Shown: piece after piece, positions 6,113 to 6,772 of the stretch
How positions within the stretch are numbered: position 1 is the first letter of the stretch
Layout: each line of letters begins with the position of its first letter
Source: an uncultured Dorea sp.
Lineage (GTDB): Bacteria > Bacillota_A > Clostridia > Lachnospirales > Lachnospiraceae
Length of the DNA: 6,772 nt
Reading direction: 5' to 3'
NCBI GenBank assembly: GCA_910579015.1
Contig: CAJTRO010000082.1
Span: 1-6,772, forward strand
Notes under the pieces: model-generated
Seen by the model: the letters and a program-made list of their open reading frames with translations, nothing else
Database searches by the model: none
What the model was told of the DNA's origin: nothing
Program-made: the position numbers and the translations under genes

Positions 6113-6698
6113 ACTCACTTACGGGTTGTTTATCCTGACCGCAAGAGAAGGAGATAAGGATAACGGCTGTATCGTTAACACTGTGACACAGGTAACCACA
6201 GCTCCCAACAGGATTACAGTCGCCGTAAACAAGCAGAATTATACCCATGACATGATACAGAGAACAGGCGTCTTTAATGTCTCCGTTCTTACGACAGATT
6301 CTAAGTTCGACACCTACAGACATTGGGGATTCCAGAGCGGAGCAGAGGTTAATAAGATGGAAGAGATAAGCTTCCAGAGAGCAGACAACGGAATTGTATA
6401 TATCGCCGAAGAATGTAACGCATGTATCTCCGCAAAGGTAATATCTGCCACAGACCTTGGCACCCATACGCTGTTCCTGGCAGATGTAACAGACGCCAAA
6501 GTCCTGTCTGACACAGAATCCGTAACTTACAGCTATTATCAGAAGAACATCAAGGCGGCTCCTAAGACGGATGGCAGTAAGAAGGGCTTCGTCTGTACTG
6601 TATGCGGATATATCTATGAAGGCGATACTCTGCCGGAGGATTTCGTCTGTCCGTTGTGCAAGCATCCGGCCAGTGATTTCAAACCGTTGGCAGGATAA
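6090..6698 (+). CDS. Flavin reductase-like FMN protein fused to a rubredoxin domain (Hrb-like)
   Basis: This is a 202-residue soluble protein. Residues 8-150 match the flavin reductase-like split-barrel FMN-binding family, with the typical opening YGLFILTA and INTVTQVT-like segment (NTVTQVT at 30-36). A short charged linker (about 152-165) leads to a rubredoxin domain (166-202) with Cys169, Cys172, Cys187 and Cys190 in CTVCGY and CPLC motifs that would bind one iron. The rubredoxin part is short, like the C-terminal domain of rubrerythrins. The arrangement matches the high-molecular-weight rubredoxin (Hrb) of Moorella, which passes electrons from NADH to a flavodiiron protein that reduces NO or oxygen; that role here is inferred. 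The start at 6090 is chosen because GGAGG (6077-6081) is 8 nt upstream. The longer frame from 6030 begins inside the promoter. No partner redox gene is in the window. Confidence 0.92.
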   Translation: MDKKAMYKLTYGLFILTAREGDKDNGCIVNTVTQVTTAPNRITVAVNKQNYTHDMIQRTGVFNVSVLTTDSKFDTYRHWGFQSGAEVNKMEEISFQRADNGIVYIAEECNACISAKVISATDLGTHTLFLADVTDAKVLSDTESVTYSYYQKNIKAAPKTDGSKKGFVCTVCGYIYEGDTLPEDFVCPLCKHPASDFKPLAG

Positions 6699-6764
6699 TC
6701 TTTCTTTGGACGTGCCAGGGGCTGTCGGGAAATAGATAGTCCAATGCATGGGAGGCGGCGATAC

Positions 6765-6772
6765 ATGTGTAT
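6765..6772 (+). CDS. Possible start of a further gene, cut by the window end
   Basis: GGGAGG (6750-6755) lies 9 nt before an ATG at 6765, with only two more codons before the window ends. It follows the flavoprotein gene by 66 bp on the same strand, so it may be the next gene of that transcription unit. Nothing can be said of its product, and chance occurrence is quite possible. Confidence 0.3.

Noticed and set aside
6706..6744. Inverted repeat TTGGAC/GTCCAA after the flavoprotein gene as a terminator
   Set aside because: The arms are only 6 bp around a 27-nt loop and no T-run follows, so it does not look like an intrinsic terminator.
6060..6749. A 229-codon open frame on the minus strand opposite the flavoprotein gene
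   Set aside because: It is fully antisense to a gene with clear family motifs, has no recognisable domain, and its start lacks a convincing ribosome binding site.

Overview
The window looks like chromosomal DNA from an anaerobic, low-to-mid-GC Firmicute, most likely a gut clostridium of the Lachnospiraceae type. This rests on AGGAGG-type ribosome binding sites, sigma-A-like promoters, the style of the ABC exporter pair, and the flavin reductase-rubredoxin fusion. The taxon is an inference from family resemblance and was not tested by search.

Layout. (1) Positions 21-97 hold a compact cluster of interlocking inverted repeats built on GTTACTG/CAGTAAC, at the 3' end of the first operon. (2) Positions 110-4270 (minus strand) are a tight three-gene operon, read from right to left: a MarR-family regulator, then two ABC exporter half-transporters. 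The regulator overlaps the first transporter gene by 23 bp, and the two transporter genes are 2 bp apart. The motifs show a heterodimeric type IV exporter with one degenerate and one consensus ATP site. The operon has a sigma-A promoter (TTGACA, 16 bp, TAAAAT) followed by two overlapping palindromes sharing a half-site, probably the MarR operator. The simplest reading is a self-regulated drug or metabolite efflux unit. (3) Positions 4392-5786 (minus strand) encode a stand-alone AAA+/STAND-like ATPase with a C-terminal DUF234-type domain, in which the usual nuclease-type Glu of the E-x-K motif is Ser. Its promoter is consensus (TTGACA, 16 bp, TATAAT), and four tandem 15-bp direct repeats start at the -10 box and run into the leader.

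(4) Positions 5790-6089 are an AT-rich divergent intergenic region with promoters for both directions, several palindromes, and a possible 16-codon leader ORF. (5) Positions 6090-6698 (plus strand) encode a flavin reductase-like FMN domain fused to a short rubredoxin domain, an Hrb-like electron carrier probably used in oxygen or NO defence or other redox work. (6) The last 74 bases hold a possible ribosome binding site and start codon of a further plus-strand gene cut by the window edge.

The exporter and the flavoprotein belong to known families. The least explained items are the 15-bp repeat array at the ATPase promoter, the mutually exclusive hairpins at 21-97, the overlapping MarR operators, and the duplicated ribosome binding site with a mini-ORF before the flavoprotein. 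I found no CRISPR array, tRNA, rRNA, transposase or phage gene.
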